DNA of 64,000 bases from Cyclobacteriaceae bacterium (GCA_028278225.1 JANQEU010000030.1:124001-188000); one strand, 5' to 3'; positions 43,493-53,586 are shown, counted from the stretch's first letter. The notes: generated by a model from the letters alone, not told the origin. Numbers and translations are program-made.

Positions 43493-45991
43493 TTACCCAC
43501 TGAAGTTCATTTCACCTTCATCGAACTCCCCATCTTCTCCGCCTCTCCTGTTTCTTTGGCGTTGCTTTTTCTGGTTCAGGCGATATGTGAATGACAGTTG
43601 TGTGGTCCTGCTTCTCCATTGAAATTCGCTTTCTTCATAAAACCCCGGATTGAATGTTTCCCCCCGGTATTTCCTTGAATTCAAAAGATCCCTGACATTA
43701 AACGATATTGTTCCATTTCCTTTCAGTACATCCCGTGCCAGTCCAATGTCAATGGAAGCCATGGAAAGCCTCTTGCCCTGTACTGTTTTCTGGGGAGCAC
43801 GATACATGACATTTACCTGACCCGTTATGGCACCTCCAAGTTTGAAATTGTTGCTCATTCGACCACTGAAAGTGGTGGTGCTAACCTCGTCAAAGTCCGT
43901 CACGACCTCATTGAAGGTGATAGAACCGGCCTGAGTGGTTGAATTGAAAAAATTCAGGTTTGTGTTCACACGGTACCACTTAGTAAACTCGTGTGCGATG
44001 TTAAATTCCAGGCCAAAATCATCTCTTTCGGTAATATTATAAGGTTGGGTATAGGTAATGCCGTCAATGGTAATCCGGATCCGCTGAAATACACCATCCG
44101 AATGACGATAATACATACCTCCGTAAAACGTGGATCTGCGCGCATTGAACAGATAACCCAATTCATATGAGTCCGTGAAGACCGGTTGCAGTTTGGGATT
44201 GCCTGAAAAGAAATTCCGGTTATCCGAAATGGAGAAGAATGGATTCAGGAACCTGCCTCGCGGTCTCCTGATCCGGCGGCTGTAGCTGGCCTGAATCGCA
44301 TGCTCCTCCGTAAGCTGGTAAGTGAGGAATGTGCTTGGGAAAAAATTATTGTAATGCTGTTCATTTCTATCATTGGTAGTTTTCAGCTCCGTGATTAAGT
44401 CCGTGATCTCATACCTAAGCCCAAGCTGCCAGGAAATTTTACCGAATTCATTATTTACTATGGCGTATGCTGCCGTTACTTTCTCTTCATATTCAAAATC
44501 GTTGGAAAAATTCAGGTCGATTTGATAGTCCCCGTTTTCATCCTGCTCCTCAACTGTGTAATCATTTCTAACCAGGCGGTCTGTATACCTGAATCCCGCT
44601 TCAATCATTCCCTTTTCATTAAATGGATGGTTGTAGTCCCCCTGCAGCATTACGCGCTTCTCCCCTTCGTCATTTTCCGATCTTTGATATAAGTAAGGAA
44701 CAACCATCTCGGGTGAGGCTCCTGTCGCTTCCACAAGATCCGATCCCTCTACTTCATTGTTATCCTGATATTGAAAGTCGAACGTAAGTTTTTGATCCTT
44801 TTTATTGAAAGTCTTCGTGTAGTTAATAGCGTACTCGAGGTTATGGTCGTCTTCTATTTCATCCCCGATACGGGTGGTGACAGAATCGGATTGAGCAGCT
44901 ACATAGTAATCAAAATACTTAAGTTTGGACGAATTGTCTTCATCAGAAAATCGATACAAAAATGAGAGCGTGATACTATTTTGAGGATTTAGGTAAAAGT
45001 CCGCACCGAACCGTGTATTATAGTTCAAGCCTCCCCTTTCATGCCGTCTGATTCGATCGGTGGTACGGCTGACGGGGTCTCCAAACTCCTGGTAAGATTC
45101 TCCTCTACCCGGATTCTTGCGGTAGCCTATGCCAAAATTTGTAAAGAAATTCACCCAGTCCTTTCTGAAATTAAGGTTTATTGATGTCCGATGGTTATGG
45201 GGAACCCCGGTATTGAACTGAAAACTCCCATTGACACCCTTAGCTTTTTCCTTTTTTAAAACAATATTAATAATACCGGCCTCACCTTCAGCGTCATACC
45301 GGGCGGAAGGATTTGTGATGATCTCCACCCTTTCAATGAGATTGCTGTTTAATTGTCTTAAGGCATCATTACTGGATAATCCAACCAAACCCGAGGGTTT
45401 ACCATCAATCAGTATCCTTACGTTATCGCTGCCTCTGAGCGTAACGTTTCCTTCCACATCGACCTGGACCGAAGGTAAATTGTCCAGTATATCTGTGGCA
45501 CTCCCTCCCAGGTTGCTAAGATCTTTACCGATATTGAAGACTTTTTTATCCAGTCTCAGTTCCATTTGGGTCCTTTCGGCCTGCACTGTGATTTCTTCCA
45601 GTTGTTGGGAAGAAAGATCCATTCCAACTTTTCCCAGCCGGACCGGCTCTCCGCGTCCAACGGAAATGCCTGAAACTATTTTATCCTCATATGACAAAAA
45701 TTCAATTTTAGCGTAGTAAGCTCCGGGACGAACACGCAATTCAAATTTTCCATTGGTATCGGTAATAGTTCCAGTCACCAATGAAGAATCAGTCGCATTG
45801 AAGATACTTACCGTTGCAAACTCAATGATCTCACTGCTTTTGGCATCTACCACCTGGCCGGTAAAGTTCGGAGGCATTTGGTCCTGGTTAAATTGACCCC
45901 CTCCCGGAGTTCCCCTTTGTCCTCCACGAGGATTCTGGGCCAAAACGGCAAACGACAGTCCGAGAGATATCAGGAATAATTTAAGTCTCAT
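43493..45991 (-). CDS. TonB-dependent-like outer-membrane beta-barrel protein (OMP_b-brl type)
   Basis: An 832-residue protein with a signal (LFLISLGLSFAVLAQ), a CarboxypepD_reg-like domain (FTGQVVDAKSSEIIEFATVSIFN, about 40-125), a plug domain (DILDNLPSVQVDVEGNVTLRGSDNVRILIDGKPSGL) and a long barrel (about 250-815). The C-terminal barrel resembles the PF14905 family of receptors, which lack a usual TonB-box match. They take up peptides, metals or siderophores. The two-component system directly downstream on the same strand suggests a sensing role or regulated expression. Confidence 0.9.
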   Translation of the reverse strand: MRLKLFLISLGLSFAVLAQNPRGGQRGTPGGGQFNQDQMPPNFTGQVVDAKSSEIIEFATVSIFNATDSSLVTGTITDTNGKFELRVRPGAYYAKIEFLSYEDKIVSGISVGRGEPVRLGKVGMDLSSQQLEEITVQAERTQMELRLDKKVFNIGKDLSNLGGSATDILDNLPSVQVDVEGNVTLRGSDNVRILIDGKPSGLVGLSSNDALRQLNSNLIERVEIITNPSARYDAEGEAGIINIVLKKEKAKGVNGSFQFNTGVPHNHRTSINLNFRKDWVNFFTNFGIGYRKNPGRGESYQEFGDPVSRTTDRIRRHERGGLNYNTRFGADFYLNPQNSITLSFLYRFSDEDNSSKLKYFDYYVAAQSDSVTTRIGDEIEDDHNLEYAINYTKTFNKKDQKLTFDFQYQDNNEVEGSDLVEATGASPEMVVPYLYQRSENDEGEKRVMLQGDYNHPFNEKGMIEAGFRYTDRLVRNDYTVEEQDENGDYQIDLNFSNDFEYEEKVTAAYAIVNNEFGKISWQLGLRYEITDLITELKTTNDRNEQHYNNFFPSTFLTYQLTEEHAIQASYSRRIRRPRGRFLNPFFSISDNRNFFSGNPKLQPVFTDSYELGYLFNARRSTFYGGMYYRHSDGVFQRIRITIDGITYTQPYNITERDDFGLEFNIAHEFTKWYRVNTNLNFFNSTTQAGSITFNEVVTDFDEVSTTTFSGRMSNNFKLGGAITGQVNVMYRAPQKTVQGKRLSMASIDIGLARDVLKGNGTISFNVRDLLNSRKYRGETFNPGFYEESEFQWRSRTTQLSFTYRLNQKKQRQRNRRGGEDGEFDEGEMNFSG

Positions 45992-46086
45992 TCATTTACT
46001 ATTTTTCAACCTTCGTCATACAAGATTACGAATGCACTTTGAATTGAATTTGTAAAGAATCTGAAGACATTCTGAAGTCTGGTCTT

Positions 46087-47355
46087 TTATTGCTGCCCTC
46101 CATTGAAAACTAAAGAAAGGGTATGTTGTTCGGATTTGTTTGAATACTTAATCTTAAATCCATACAGGTCACATATCTTTTTCACTATTGCAAGGCCTAA
46201 GCCAAGTGAAGTATCACTTTGATTTGATTTTCTGAACCGTTCAAATAATTCATTTGGGTCCGTTTCAAGGGCTTTTCCGGTATTAGAAATAGTGGCGCTT
46301 TTTCGGTCAATTTTTATGTGGATCGACCCTTTCTCCAGGTTATGCTTGATAGCATTGTTGAGGAGATTTGTGATCATGATCTGGATCAGTACGGGATCCA
46401 CTTCAATTGTCGGAGAGCTTACATTCTCAACGGTATAATGAATACCTTTCAAAGACAACAATTCACTGAATTCGTCAAGCACCTGGTAGACTACGGTGGT
46501 AAAATCAATCTTCTCCTTCTTTGAAAATTCATGGTTCTCAATTTTAGTAAGCAGGGATAGCGAACTGCTGAGACTACTGAGCCTCCTGGCGGTCAGTTGA
46601 GCTGATTCGATCAGCTTAAGTTGTTTTTCATTCAGTCCTTCCTCCTGGATCAGTACATCCAGTTTACTTTGGATAATGGCCAGTGGAGTCTGAAGCTCAT
46701 GGGAAGCGTTTTCGGAAAACTCCTTAAGAGCATGATAATCTTTCTGCACTTTCATTGTCATTTCATCCAGAAAAGCATTCAATTTTCTGAATTCTCTAAT
46801 GGATGTTTTTGGAAAAACCGGCGGATCTTTCCCGGAAATGGTGAAGGACCTTATGATCTGAAGCGTCTGTCTGAACGGACGTAGCTGGTAAAATGAAACC
46901 ACTAATCCTAAACCTGCAAATGCTACCAGTAATATCAGGAATGTTTTTACCAAGGACTCTATTACCACATCGTTGATATCATCAGTCTCCACGATCACGT
47001 CATAAATGGTGATGGCATAACTTCTATTGTTTATCGTTCGGATCACGTCAAGTTTTAAATGAGGTTCCAGACGCTCCAGCGTGTTATGCATGACCAGCGT
47101 ATCTGAAAACGCTACTTCCGATTCCTCCGAAATTCTATCAAGGATCCTGATCTGAAATTTTTCCCGGATCATGTCATCTTTGATATCTCTGCGATCGATC
47201 ATATGCACTATCCGGTTCAGTCTTTCCAGGAGGAAACGCTGCTGCTCAGCGTCGATCTCCCGCTTCATAACCTGAAACGTGATAACACCACCCACTAAAA
47301 ACACCATCAGTGAAACAAGAATGAATAATATGGTAAATCTTGTGACTAAATTCAT
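46087..47355 (-). CDS. Membrane sensor histidine kinase
   Basis: A 422-residue kinase. TM helices lie at about 7-28 and 135-155, flanking a periplasmic sensor region. After a short linker, the HisKA box FSENASHELQTPLAIIQSK contains His219, and the ATPase domain includes ITNLLNNAIKHN (N box), SISNTGKAL-type G1 and FRKSNQSDTSLGLGLAIVKKI (F and G2 boxes). No canonical HAMP signature is obvious in the linker. It is encoded after, and overlaps by four bases, the response regulator gene; the pair should phosphorylate one another. The barrel receptor gene follows downstream. Confidence 0.92.
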   Translation of the reverse strand: MNLVTRFTILFILVSLMVFLVGGVITFQVMKREIDAEQQRFLLERLNRIVHMIDRRDIKDDMIREKFQIRILDRISEESEVAFSDTLVMHNTLERLEPHLKLDVIRTINNRSYAITIYDVIVETDDINDVVIESLVKTFLILLVAFAGLGLVVSFYQLRPFRQTLQIIRSFTISGKDPPVFPKTSIREFRKLNAFLDEMTMKVQKDYHALKEFSENASHELQTPLAIIQSKLDVLIQEEGLNEKQLKLIESAQLTARRLSSLSSSLSLLTKIENHEFSKKEKIDFTTVVYQVLDEFSELLSLKGIHYTVENVSSPTIEVDPVLIQIMITNLLNNAIKHNLEKGSIHIKIDRKSATISNTGKALETDPNELFERFRKSNQSDTSLGLGLAIVKKICDLYGFKIKYSNKSEQHTLSLVFNGGQQ

Positions 47356-48026
47356 GCCTTTAGCTTATAACCTGTTCCATAGACTGTATGAATGACATCC
47401 ATTCCTCCCGCATTTACGATCTTGCGCCTGAGGTTTTTAATGTGTTGGTAGACAAAATCAAAGGAATCGGCCGAATCCATGAAATCTCCCCACAGGTGTT
47501 CGGCTATTGCCTGTTTCGTCAATAATCTGTTTTTATTGACAATAAAGTAATGCAGCAGGTCAAATTCCTTCCTGGTCAATTCAATGGTCTCATCGTTCAC
47601 ACGGACCTCATAAGTGTCCATATTCATGCTGATATTTTCAAAACTGATCAGGTCCTCTCCCATTTGCTGTTTGCGACGATATATAGCCTTCAGGCGGGCA
47701 TTCAACTCGGCCAGATGAAATGGCTTTGCCAGGTAGTCATCCGCTCCCATGTTCAAACCGGCGATTTTGTCATCCAGGGCATTTTTCGCTGAGATGATCA
47801 GTATCCCCAATTCCGGCCAATTGGATTTGATCGTTTGAAGGAGATCCAATCCGTCCCCATCCGGCAACATCAAATCCAGCAAGATGAGATCATAAGAGTA
47901 TCCGTATAGCTTTTCCGATGCTTTGGATATTGAGGCCACAACTTCACAGATGTACCCCTCATTTTCAAGATAAACCTGAATATTATCTGATAATTCCTTT
48001 TGATCTTCAATTACCAGGAGTTTCAT
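47352..48026 (-). CDS. OmpR-family response regulator
   Basis: A 224-residue regulator. The receiver domain has acidic residues E7 and D8, the phospho-acceptor Asp51 in LILLDLMLPDGDGL, and Lys in IIISAKNAL. The winged-helix DNA-binding domain (about 125-222) contains RKEFDLLHYFIVNKNRLLTKQAIAEHLWG and YQHIKNLRRKIVNAGGMDVIHTVYGTGYKL. It is encoded first and overlaps the kinase gene by four bases. The obvious regulatory targets are its own operon and the outer-membrane receptor gene just beyond it. Confidence 0.93.
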   Translation of the reverse strand: MKLLVIEDQKELSDNIQVYLENEGYICEVVASISKASEKLYGYSYDLILLDLMLPDGDGLDLLQTIKSNWPELGILIISAKNALDDKIAGLNMGADDYLAKPFHLAELNARLKAIYRRKQQMGEDLISFENISMNMDTYEVRVNDETIELTRKEFDLLHYFIVNKNRLLTKQAIAEHLWGDFMDSADSFDFVYQHIKNLRRKIVNAGGMDVIHTVYGTGYKLKA

Positions 48027-48212
48027 TTCATTGCAAACTTAGAACAGCAATCTGAAGGAAATTTGAAATTCCGGGCTAGGGCAGAGTCTTGGCTATCGCC
48101 ATATTTTTTTATCCCCCCAGCCCAACGATAATTCTTGTTTCAAGATGACTTTCATCATTCTTTTCCTCCTGATTTTTAGTGATTTTCAGCCCAAATTATC
48201 AAACACGAAATT

Positions 48213-49319
48213 GTGGTCAAAAAGAAGTCAAAAACTTTGATAGACGGCTCAAAGATTATCGTCGAAGGGCTGGTTCGCGCCGGGGCAGATATCTTTATAG
48301 GATACCCCATCACGCCATCAAATCTTTTCTATCGATATGCGCAAAACAGATTTCCAACCTTCCATGCTGCACCAGACGAAATATCAGTTTTACAATGGAT
48401 GTCCGGGGCGGCCACAACAGGGAGACTACCCGTAACGGCCACGGCATTCCCGGGATTGGCCCTGATGGTGGAATCCCTGAACATGGCATTTGCAATGGAG
48501 TTGCCAATGGTGATAGTTGTCACCCAGAGACTTGGTCCAAGTACAGGGTCAGCCACCACCGGCGCCCAGGGAGATCTGGGGCTCATCACCGGTATTGTGC
48601 CTGGATTTGATGTGCCTGTATTTTGCCCTTCAAGTTTTGAAGACTGCTGGGAACTCCCCGCAAGAGCGCTGCAAACGGCGGTAGAACTCCGAACGCCTGT
48701 CATCCTGCTGACGTCAAAAGAGATGGTGATGACTTCCAGAAGTTTTGATTTGTCCGCCCTGCCGCGGATCGACCCAGTCATCCCTGAAATCAAAGGTTTA
48801 CATATTCCATACCAATCATACCGGGCAGGTGAAGATTTGATAGCTCCCCTTCTATCGGTAGTCAACGAACAACATCAGGTAAGGATCAATTCATCAACTC
48901 ATGATCTGGACGGTCTGATTGCCAAAAACGAAGAATCCCTAAACGTAACCAGGCGACTAAAAACCAAAATCAACAGCAGGAGTGAAAAACTATGTTATTA
49001 TGAGTTTGACGGCGCAAAGACAGGAAAAAAGCTAATTGTGACCTACGGAGTGTCCTCCTTCGCTGCCAGAGATGCCCTGAAGGAATTGAGAGAGAGGGGT
49101 GAGGATGCATCGTTACTTGTAATGAAGACCCTGATCCCGATATCAGCGGAGTTAATTGAAATTATTGAAAGCTTCAGGCAGGTTTTGTTTGTAGAAGAAA
49201 ACATTAACGGCCAGCTTGCTGAGCTGATATACGGAAAATTGAAGAAGGAGAACAGAAGGCAGCTGAACAAGCTGGGAGAACAGATATCACCGACGGAAAT
49301 CGTAAATGAACTAGTGTAA
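48213..49319 (+). CDS. korA: 2-oxoacid:acceptor oxidoreductase, alpha subunit
   Basis: A 368-residue subunit of the pyruvate/2-oxoglutarate:ferredoxin oxidoreductase family. It contains GYPITPSNLFYRYA, PDEISVLQWMSGAATTGRLPVTATAFPGLALMVESL and VIVVTQRLGPSTGSATTGAQGDL, matching the pyrimidine-binding alpha domain, and a C-terminal VTYGVSSFAARDAL domain II. The gene starts at GTG 48213; no suitable ATG precedes the fold. In many Bacteroidota the gamma domain is fused to the alpha N-terminus, but this protein begins directly in alpha. It overlaps the beta gene by one base (TAATG). The symbol is by family only; 2-oxoglutarate, pyruvate and branched-chain substrates are all possible. Confidence 0.85.
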   Translation: MVKKKSKTLIDGSKIIVEGLVRAGADIFIGYPITPSNLFYRYAQNRFPTFHAAPDEISVLQWMSGAATTGRLPVTATAFPGLALMVESLNMAFAMELPMVIVVTQRLGPSTGSATTGAQGDLGLITGIVPGFDVPVFCPSSFEDCWELPARALQTAVELRTPVILLTSKEMVMTSRSFDLSALPRIDPVIPEIKGLHIPYQSYRAGEDLIAPLLSVVNEQHQVRINSSTHDLDGLIAKNEESLNVTRRLKTKINSRSEKLCYYEFDGAKTGKKLIVTYGVSSFAARDALKELRERGEDASLLVMKTLIPISAELIEIIESFRQVLFVEENINGQLAELIYGKLKKENRRQLNKLGEQISPTEIVNELV

Positions 49320-50569
49320 TGGACAACAAGATTCTTACAGATTCCAAATTTCCATTCTGTCCCGGATGCGGACTTGGGCCAATTGTACGGAGTATGTCAA
49401 AAGCTTTGTCGGAAAGTGGATATGACCCTCTTGATGTAGTCCTGGTAAGTGATATTGGTTGCTGCGGTATAGTTGATCCGCTTTTCGCCACTCACACCAT
49501 CCATGGCCTGCATGGCAGGTCCGTTGCATTGAGTTCGGGAGTAGTTCTTGGACTGAAAGATGTTGAGAAAAAAGTTATAGCGATACAAGGGGATGGCGGA
49601 GCCACAATCGGCCTGCAGCACATACTTGAAGCCGCCAGGAGAAATATCAATATGACGTTGATCCTGGTGAACAACATGGTGTACGGGATGACCGGCGGTC
49701 AGGTCAGCGGGCTCTCATCATGTGATTTCAAAAAGGAACGGGGCATTCCTGACAGTAGTCCACCGTACGATATCTGCGAATTGACATTTACGGCTGGAGC
49801 TGCATATGTCACCAGGGTAAATTCACATAAGGTCTTAACACAACGGCTCAGAGAAGCTGTCACCACGCAGGGATTCTCCCTGGTAGAAGTATCCAGCCTC
49901 TGCCAGGCTTACGGCGTATCAAAAACCACTGATCTGAAGAACTGGACAGAAAAAGAGGTGGAATTGAGAAATGAAAATCCCGGGAAACAAAAGAGCAGTC
50001 GTGAGCTTGTACCACTCATCGATATGGATTCGGGTATGGGATCGCAGTTCCGGTCTGATTTGACCGGAGAAAGGATAGGTTTTGTCATAGCAGGCTCAGC
50101 AGGCGGAGGCGTGCAATCTGCCGCAAAAGTTTTTGCAAAAGCCGGTATTCTTTCAGGACTTTCTGTTTCGATGAAAGGAGAGTATCCGATTACGGTAGGA
50201 ACAGGGTTCTCGGTAGCTGAAGTTATTCTTTCGAAACAAGAAATAAATTATACCGGGCTGGAGAAACCGGACGTCTTCATCATCCTGACTAATGACGGGT
50301 ATGAAAAGGTCCGGAACAGGATCCACGAAAATGCAATGATAATCGCAGATTCGGGAGTCGAAGATCTTGTCCATCCGAACAGCCAAAGGGTTAACTTCAA
50401 GCAAATTGGTGGAAAAAGAGGGGCTGTCATATGCGCTTTGGCACATTTTGTGGTAGAATCGGGAATCATGGAAATGGAGGCATTGACAACCGCCATCAGT
50501 TATGGCAGACACGCAGCATCCTTGTTGAAGGCTATTAGCAATCTGACCGGTATTCACGCGGTACAATAA
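49319..50569 (+). CDS. korB: 2-oxoacid:acceptor oxidoreductase, beta-gamma fusion subunit
   Basis: A 416-residue fusion. Residues 1-235 are the beta domain: CPGCG (Cys14, Cys17) and GCCG (near 48) provide ferredoxin-cluster cysteines, GDGGATIGLQHILEAARRNINMTLILVNN binds thiamine diphosphate and Mg2+, and a fourth cysteine lies in VEVSSLCQAYG. Residues 240-410 are the gamma/POR domain (IGFVIAGSAGGGVQSAAKVFAKAG, PDVFIILTNDGYEKV), normally a separate protein or fused to alpha. Together with the alpha gene directly upstream it makes a complete enzyme. Substrate and acceptor are unknown, as no specific partner is encoded nearby. Confidence 0.85.
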   Translation: MDNKILTDSKFPFCPGCGLGPIVRSMSKALSESGYDPLDVVLVSDIGCCGIVDPLFATHTIHGLHGRSVALSSGVVLGLKDVEKKVIAIQGDGGATIGLQHILEAARRNINMTLILVNNMVYGMTGGQVSGLSSCDFKKERGIPDSSPPYDICELTFTAGAAYVTRVNSHKVLTQRLREAVTTQGFSLVEVSSLCQAYGVSKTTDLKNWTEKEVELRNENPGKQKSSRELVPLIDMDSGMGSQFRSDLTGERIGFVIAGSAGGGVQSAAKVFAKAGILSGLSVSMKGEYPITVGTGFSVAEVILSKQEINYTGLEKPDVFIILTNDGYEKVRNRIHENAMIIADSGVEDLVHPNSQRVNFKQIGGKRGAVICALAHFVVESGIMEMEALTTAISYGRHAASLLKAISNLTGIHAVQ

Positions 50570-50578
50570 TTCTTACGA

Positions 50579-51595
50579 TCAGATCACATTGACCTCCCGG
50601 TGCAGGTCAATGCCGAATTTGTTTTGAACGGATTTTTGGATCATCTCCGAAAGTTTCAGAATCTCCTTCCCACGGCCCCCTCCGTGATTTACCAGCACCA
50701 ATGCCTGCTTGTCATGGACACCTATATCCCCTCGCCTTTTGCCTTTCCAGCCACATTGGTCAATTAACCAGGCAGCGGGCACCTTTACCCATTTTTCCGA
50801 AATAGGGAACTGTGGAATTCCCGGGAAAACCGCTTCCAGTGCTTCGAAATGTGGTCTTTCGATAACCGGATTTTTAAAAAAACTGCCTGCATTTCCTATG
50901 ACGACCGGATCGGGAAGTTTTGACTGCCTGATCTGAATGACCGCTTCACTGATTGCCCTGACGGACAGCTCATCAGCTCCAAGCTGATCCAATGAATGTT
51001 TCAACGGCTCATATTCAATATTGAATTTTGGTTTTTTGGATAATCTGAAAGTGACGGATGTGATCACAAATTTATCCTTGAGCTCGCCCTTGAAAATACT
51101 GTATCTGTAACCGAATTTGCATTCATCCTTGTCAAACACTCTGCGATCTCCGGTCTTCACATCATAAGCCTCGAGAGAATGAAATATTTCTTTCAGTTCA
51201 ACTCCGTAAGCACCAATATTTTGCATAGGAGCCGCTCCAACCGTCCCGGGTATTAATGAAAGATTCTCGGTACCGCCCAGGTTATTTTCTACGCACCATA
51301 ACACAAACTGATGCCATATTTCCCCCGCGCCAACTTTAACGTAGAGATAATGCTCAGTTTCTTTAGCGACCTCTATCCCGTCTATCCCTATTTTTACTAT
51401 CACTTTTCGTTGGTTCCCGGTAAACAAAACATTTGAACCCCCTCCCAAAATTAATTTTGGCATGGAACGAAACTGATCACTTTGGAAAATATCGTCCAAC
51501 TCCGTGGGATCACTGATTTCTACCAGGACCTGAGCATTCACATCGATTTTAAATGTATTGTATGGAAGAAGAGATATATTTCGATGTACTACCAT
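50579..51595 (-). CDS. murB: UDP-N-acetylenolpyruvoylglucosamine reductase
   Basis: A 338-residue flavoenzyme that reduces the enolpyruvyl group to form UDP-MurNAc. FAD-binding signatures include ILGGGSNVLF, NLSLIPGTVGAAPMQNIGAYGVEL, and the catalytic serine in GNAGSFFKNPVI; the C-terminal stretch has AAWLIDQCGWKGKRRGDIGVHDKQALVLVNHG and the catalytic Glu region follows. The length and the type I-like insert resemble E. coli MurB (342 residues). It is cytosolic and essential for peptidoglycan synthesis. It stands alone, convergent with korB, with a nine-base gap. Confidence 0.95.
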   Translation of the reverse strand: MVVHRNISLLPYNTFKIDVNAQVLVEISDPTELDDIFQSDQFRSMPKLILGGGSNVLFTGNQRKVIVKIGIDGIEVAKETEHYLYVKVGAGEIWHQFVLWCVENNLGGTENLSLIPGTVGAAPMQNIGAYGVELKEIFHSLEAYDVKTGDRRVFDKDECKFGYRYSIFKGELKDKFVITSVTFRLSKKPKFNIEYEPLKHSLDQLGADELSVRAISEAVIQIRQSKLPDPVVIGNAGSFFKNPVIERPHFEALEAVFPGIPQFPISEKWVKVPAAWLIDQCGWKGKRRGDIGVHDKQALVLVNHGGGRGKEILKLSEMIQKSVQNKFGIDLHREVNVI

Positions 51596-51658
51596 TCAGG
51601 TCACCACTGATTCATTTGGCCGTTAGAAAAACTGTTTGTACAACAAGAGCTCCCGGTT

Positions 51659-53359
51659 CTATTGTCTATTGTAAAGAACTTCCCCGCCCACTATGGTCAT
51701 ATTAACGTTAATATCCAGAATTTCATTTTCCGGAATTACCATAAAATCCCTGTCTAAAACAGTGAAATCCGCAAGTTTTCCTACTTCAATCGAGCCTTTT
51801 ATATCCTCTTCAAAAGCAGCGTAAGCGGCATCAATGGTATAACTCCTCAAGGCTTGTTCCCTTGTCATTTTTTGCTCGGGTTCGTATCCGCTTGCAGGAG
51901 TCCCCTTGAGTGTCTTTCTGGAAACCGATGCATATAAGCTGGGAATCGGATTAATGGGCTCCACCGGAGCGTCTGTTCCATTTACAATTCTCGAACCCTG
52001 TTGCAGAAGTGTCTGCCATACGTAAGCTCCTTCAACAATACGTTCGCGGCCCAGTCGATCAATTGCCCAGGGCCGGTCGGAAGCCATGTGGATAGCCTGC
52101 ATAGATGGTATAACATTCAAGGACGCAAAACGAGGAATGTCCTCAACGTTGATGTGTTGGGCATGTTCTACACGGAACCTGTGATCCCTGGTTTGCTCCG
52201 GGTAGGCGTTAATGGCCTTCTCGAAAAGGTCAAGTACCACCCTGTTCCCCCTATCCCCGATCGCATGGATACATACCTGAAATCCCGCTTCCGCAGCGCG
52301 CATTGTGACTTCATCCATAATTTCCACAGGTGTTACATTATGCCCAAACTTGCCTGGCGCATCACTGTATTCCTCAAGCAGCCAGGCCCCACGGGATCCA
52401 AGTGCCCCATCGGCAGCTTGTTTCACTGCCCGGATTGTGAGCCGGTTCTCGGGATCGATGATCGGCCCCTGGGCAAAACGCTCATACAGGAATGAAGTAT
52501 CACCTCTCAACATGACGTACATCCGGATCTTCAATTCATCATTTGCCGCAAGTTCCTCAAGGATTTTAATGGTTCCCGAACCTGATCCAGCGTCCTGGAA
52601 GCCGGTCAATCCATTGGCAAGACAGGATTCAATCGCAAGCTTTGCGGCCTGAACGGCCCGTTCTTCCGTTTCCTGCGGGATTGATCCCCGTACCAGCCTT
52701 TGAGCCGTTTCGTTAAAGATGCCCGTAGGCTTACCATCCAACCCCAAAAAAACTTCCCCGCCTTCCGGCTGATCCGTTGATTCGGTAATACCTGCAATCT
52801 CCATGGCCTTGGCATTTGCAAGGCCGGCATGACCACTGGCATGACCCAGCCATACAGGGTGGTTGGGCACTGCTTCACTCAAAAGATCATGAGTGGGAAA
52901 TCCCCTGAACATTCCCTCGGGAGTGCTCACCCATTTGTCCTGGTGCCAGCCCCTGCCCAGCACCCATTCACCTTCGGGTATGTCCGCCGCTCTTTCCGCC
53001 ACCGCTTCCACGATCTCCTCATAGCTTTCCATCGGCATCAGATCAAGATTCAGAAGATTGTATCCAACACCCATAAAATGTGCATGGCCCTCAATGAATC
53101 CGGGATACATCGCCCCCTCTCCCAGGTCTATGACTTCAGTATCACTTCCAATAAGTTTCGAAATATCCGCGGTTTTTCCAGTCGCCATTATTCTTTCTCC
53201 TTTGACCGCTACTGCTTCAACGATGCTGTTCCCGGAGTCTACAGTGTATATTTTTCCGCTTTTGATGACAAGGTCAGCATTTTCAACGGGTGTACATGCC
53301 ACAAACGATAAGGTCAGGATGGCAAAAAAGAAAACCCGGTTTTTGATATTCATTTCCAT
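51659..53359 (-). CDS. Lipoprotein amidohydrolase, YtcJ/amidohydrolase-3 family
   Basis: A 566-residue protein with lipobox LSFVAC (Cys22; the ATG two codons later gives Cys20). The amidohydrolase-3 motif GFIEGHAHFMGVG supplies the first His pair, HAIGDRGNRVVLDLFEKAI and HRFRVEHAQHI the later metal ligands, and NGTDAPVEPINP the final Asp. The family includes cytosine deaminase relatives and N-substituted formamide hydrolases, but most extracytoplasmic members are unassigned. As a lipoprotein it should face the periplasm or cell surface. The gene is on its own. Confidence 0.87.
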   Translation of the reverse strand: MEMNIKNRVFFFAILTLSFVACTPVENADLVIKSGKIYTVDSGNSIVEAVAVKGERIMATGKTADISKLIGSDTEVIDLGEGAMYPGFIEGHAHFMGVGYNLLNLDLMPMESYEEIVEAVAERAADIPEGEWVLGRGWHQDKWVSTPEGMFRGFPTHDLLSEAVPNHPVWLGHASGHAGLANAKAMEIAGITESTDQPEGGEVFLGLDGKPTGIFNETAQRLVRGSIPQETEERAVQAAKLAIESCLANGLTGFQDAGSGSGTIKILEELAANDELKIRMYVMLRGDTSFLYERFAQGPIIDPENRLTIRAVKQAADGALGSRGAWLLEEYSDAPGKFGHNVTPVEIMDEVTMRAAEAGFQVCIHAIGDRGNRVVLDLFEKAINAYPEQTRDHRFRVEHAQHINVEDIPRFASLNVIPSMQAIHMASDRPWAIDRLGRERIVEGAYVWQTLLQQGSRIVNGTDAPVEPINPIPSLYASVSRKTLKGTPASGYEPEQKMTREQALRSYTIDAAYAAFEEDIKGSIEVGKLADFTVLDRDFMVIPENEILDINVNMTIVGGEVLYNRQ

Positions 53360-53464
53360 AAATCTTGAGTGGTTAGCAATTTTACGGGCAAGTTATTGAT
53401 AAACTCGGTAAGTCCGCCAAAGAGATAAAACTATTGATATTCGATGTGATTTACCAAAGATATC

Positions 53465-53472
53465 TATCTTTG
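53465..53472 (+). promoter_or_regulatory. Predicted -7 box of rpsA
   Basis: TATCTTTG matches TAnnTTTG and would start transcription near 53476. The resulting leader to the ATG at 53587 is about 110 bases and includes a CCATTCA/TGAATGG dyad at 53478-53493, a possible site for S1 autoregulation. Confidence 0.45.
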
Positions 53473-53586
53473 CGCCTCCATTCAGGTGAATGGTTGCCTG
53501 ACCATATTTTCACGGGCAAATTGTTTAACCAGATTCGCGGTCTGTTGATCCGAAGGCTGCGATGTAAATAAGGATCAAACATAATC

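Noticed and set aside
53473-53586. Riboswitch in the rpsA leader
   Set aside because: Only one small dyad (CCATTCA/TGAATGG) is visible; no known riboswitch core was recognised. Autoregulation by S1 remains possible.
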